A model generated the notes under the pieces. It was not told where the DNA came from and did not search any database. It saw nothing but the letters and a program-made list of their open reading frames with translations. Made by a program: the position numbers and the translations under genes. A DNA stretch of 22,898 bases, taken from the NCBI GenBank assembly GCA_017649745.1, contig JAGCGE010000122.1, positions 1 to 22,898 of the forward strand. The letters are read 5' to 3'. Below are positions 21,503 through 22,898 of this stretch, piece by piece; within the stretch, counting starts at the first letter, position 1, and every line of letters starts with the position of its first letter. This DNA comes from Clostridiales bacterium. Lineage in GTDB: Bacteria; Bacillota_A; Clostridia; Saccharofermentanales; Saccharofermentanaceae.

Positions 21503-22898
21503 ATTAATCTCCATGCTTTAGGATATAGATTCTTTAGTACTCCTGCACCTTGCAGCTTAGCAAATCCCAGAGGATACGAATCAACACATACAACGATGTA
21601 ACCCTTCGAAGGACCGCCTTCCATATTTATAGTCTCACCTTTCAGATACTTAATGAGACGCTCGTCATCCCTGCTTAACACAATCTTTCTGTCTTCACTA
21701 ATTTCCTTGAAATCAAGAGATATAGCAAGACAATGAGACGGGATGAATATCCTCTTATCAAATGTCTCTTTTATCTCACCAGGGAAATGTCCCATCTTAA
21801 CTACCTTAAGCCTGTCGAAAAGATGCTCATTAACAGGAACAAGATGAAGTTTATTCTTGTGGAAAACAAACTGCTCATCACACTTCTTTTTAAAATCCTT
21901 ATAAGCCTCAGCCGTCAGGATCTCCTTCATAAATGACAAAAGAGCTTCACGAGACTTATTAAATGAATAGTTGTCAGTTCTTTTTCGAGTAGCGAAAGTA
22001 TAATCGAATCTGGATTCATGATCAGATGATACCTTACGAAGATGAACGCAGAAGTGTCCGTCACCACGTGAAAGATGTGGCCATATCCTCATGGATCCAG
22101 GAAGCTTATCTGACTGTGTTACATCAGTAAGCTCAGGGTGTGGGATAATCTCATATCCCGGATGACTAGCCATAAACTCCTTGACCATGTCCTCGTCTTC
22201 GCCTTCGCAGAACGTGCATGTCGAATATACAAGCTCGCCTCCGACTTTAAGCATCTTATCGGTACAGTCAAGGATCTGTCTTTGCATCTCAATGCAGACA
22301 TCAGGTCCGAATTTCTCCCAACTCTTTATTGCAAACGGATCTCTTCTGAACATTCCTTCACCTGAACAAGGAGCATCGACAAGTATCTTATCGAAAAAAG
22401 CATCGAACCTCTCGCAAAGATGTTCAGGTGTCTCATTTAATATAACTGCGTTAGTTATACCTGTTCTCTCGATATTACGGAGCAGTGCCTTAGCGCGATC
22501 CTCGTTGATCTCATTAGCAACGAGCAATCCTTCTCCTTTAAGATCCTCACCGATCCTGCATGCCTTACCTCCGGGAGCAGCGCAAAGATCGAGAACCATA
22601 TCTCCAGGCTTTGCTGATAATACCTGTGCCGGAAGCATAGCAGACGGTTCTTGCGGATAATAGACTCCCGCATGATAGTAAGGATCTTTACCTGAGGATT
22701 CGGATAAAGTATAAAAGCCACAATCACACCATGTGACTGGATCTTTCTCGATATCAAGAGATGATAGGACTGAGTCAAATGACTCAACCTTAAGTTTATT
22801 AAGTCTGATACCCTTGAGCGGCTCTTTCTCAAAGCTCTCAAAGAAGCATTCCGAAGGGACTTCGGAAGACTTAAAATATTCATTCATTCTGTTTTCAA
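21499..22898 (-). CDS. rsmF: RsmF-type 16S rRNA (cytosine-5) methyltransferase, start beyond window
   Basis: A SAM-dependent RNA m5C methyltransferase of the RsmB/NOP family. Numbered from the ATG at 22887: SAM loop LDLCAAPGGK (99-108), catalytic PCSGEGMFRR (Cys-174) and the second cysteine STCTF (Cys-224), followed by a linker and a C-terminal PUA-like domain (about 385-462; GYIVVCVDSYPLGFAK). The GMFRR after PCSG and the C-terminal domain point to the RsmF/YebU group. The frame stays open to the right edge, and the residues just before this ATG (ENR) continue the family's usual N-terminal pattern (phenylalanine/arginine-methionine, then a stretch to LRVN; here GIRLN). The true start is thus probably outside the window. 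Its stop overlaps rdgB by four bases. Confidence 0.93.
   Translation of the reverse strand, partial: ENRMNEYFKSSEVPSECFFESFEKEPLKGIRLNKLKVESFDSVLSSLDIEKDPVTWCDCGFYTLSESSGKDPYYHAGVYYPQEPSAMLPAQVLSAKPGDMVLDLCAAPGGKACRIGEDLKGEGLLVANEINEDRAKALLRNIERTGITNAVILNETPEHLCERFDAFFDKILVDAPCSGEGMFRRDPFAIKSWEKFGPDVCIEMQRQILDCTDKMLKVGGELVYSTCTFCEGEDEDMVKEFMASHPGYEIIPHPELTDVTQSDKLPGSMRIWPHLSRGDGHFCVHLRKVSSDHESRFDYTFATRKRTDNYSFNKSREALLSFMKEILTAEAYKDFKKKCDEQFVFHKNKLHLVPVNEHLFDRLKVVKMGHFPGEIKETFDKRIFIPSHCLAISLDFKEISEDRKIVLSRDDERLIKYLKGETINMEGGPSKGYIVVCVDSYPLGFAKLQGAGVLKNLYPKAWRLI

Overview
The window looks like chromosomal core sequence from a low-to-moderate GC Gram-positive anaerobe, most likely a member of the Clostridia. 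The basis is the AGGAGG-type ribosome sites, an LTA-synthase-family enzyme, a PheB-type ACT protein next to homoserine dehydrogenase, an Lrp/aminotransferase pair, a short malic enzyme, and a long glutamine synthetase. I cannot name a genus. No insertion sequence, phage gene, integrase, CRISPR array or rRNA is visible, and I see no strong candidate for an undescribed multi-gene defence or mobile system. The interest lies in gene architecture and regulation.

Layout. 1-4096 (minus strand): a large LTA-synthase-family membrane enzyme, followed by two tandem membrane proteins with Cache-like extracytoplasmic domains. The second of these runs off the left edge. 4195-7761: a plus-strand CDF metal exporter converges on, and overlaps, a minus-strand zinc/cadmium efflux operon (ArsR/SmtB repressor, stand-alone HMA metallochaperone, P1B-type ATPase). 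7875-9521 (minus): a membrane-anchored metallophosphoesterase that appears to be read from a leaderless transcript, and a NifX-like protein with a histidine-rich tail. 9587-9850: a promoter, tRNA-Leu(TAA), an unusual initiator tRNA-Met and a terminator. 9981-11900 (plus): a large single-pass protein with a disordered cytoplasmic half and a Thr/Glu/Ala repeat stalk outside the membrane.

12006-16060 (minus): malic enzyme, then an Lrp-type regulator, a class I aminotransferase and prfB; the last three are tightly packed and probably co-transcribed. 16205-16930 (minus): an unknown membrane protein. 17201-19111 (plus): a long glutamine synthetase. 19186-22898 (minus): an RsmF-type rRNA methyltransferase (start beyond the window), rdgB, then pheB-hom, which have their own promoter inside the end of rdgB.

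Themes are metal homeostasis (CDF, cadA operon, His-rich NifX-like protein), amino-acid and nitrogen metabolism (glutamine synthetase, homoserine dehydrogenase, aminotransferase, Lrp, ACT protein) and cell-envelope biology (LTA synthase, sensor-like membrane proteins, stalked surface protein). Every functional call rests on motif reading by eye; no database search was possible.
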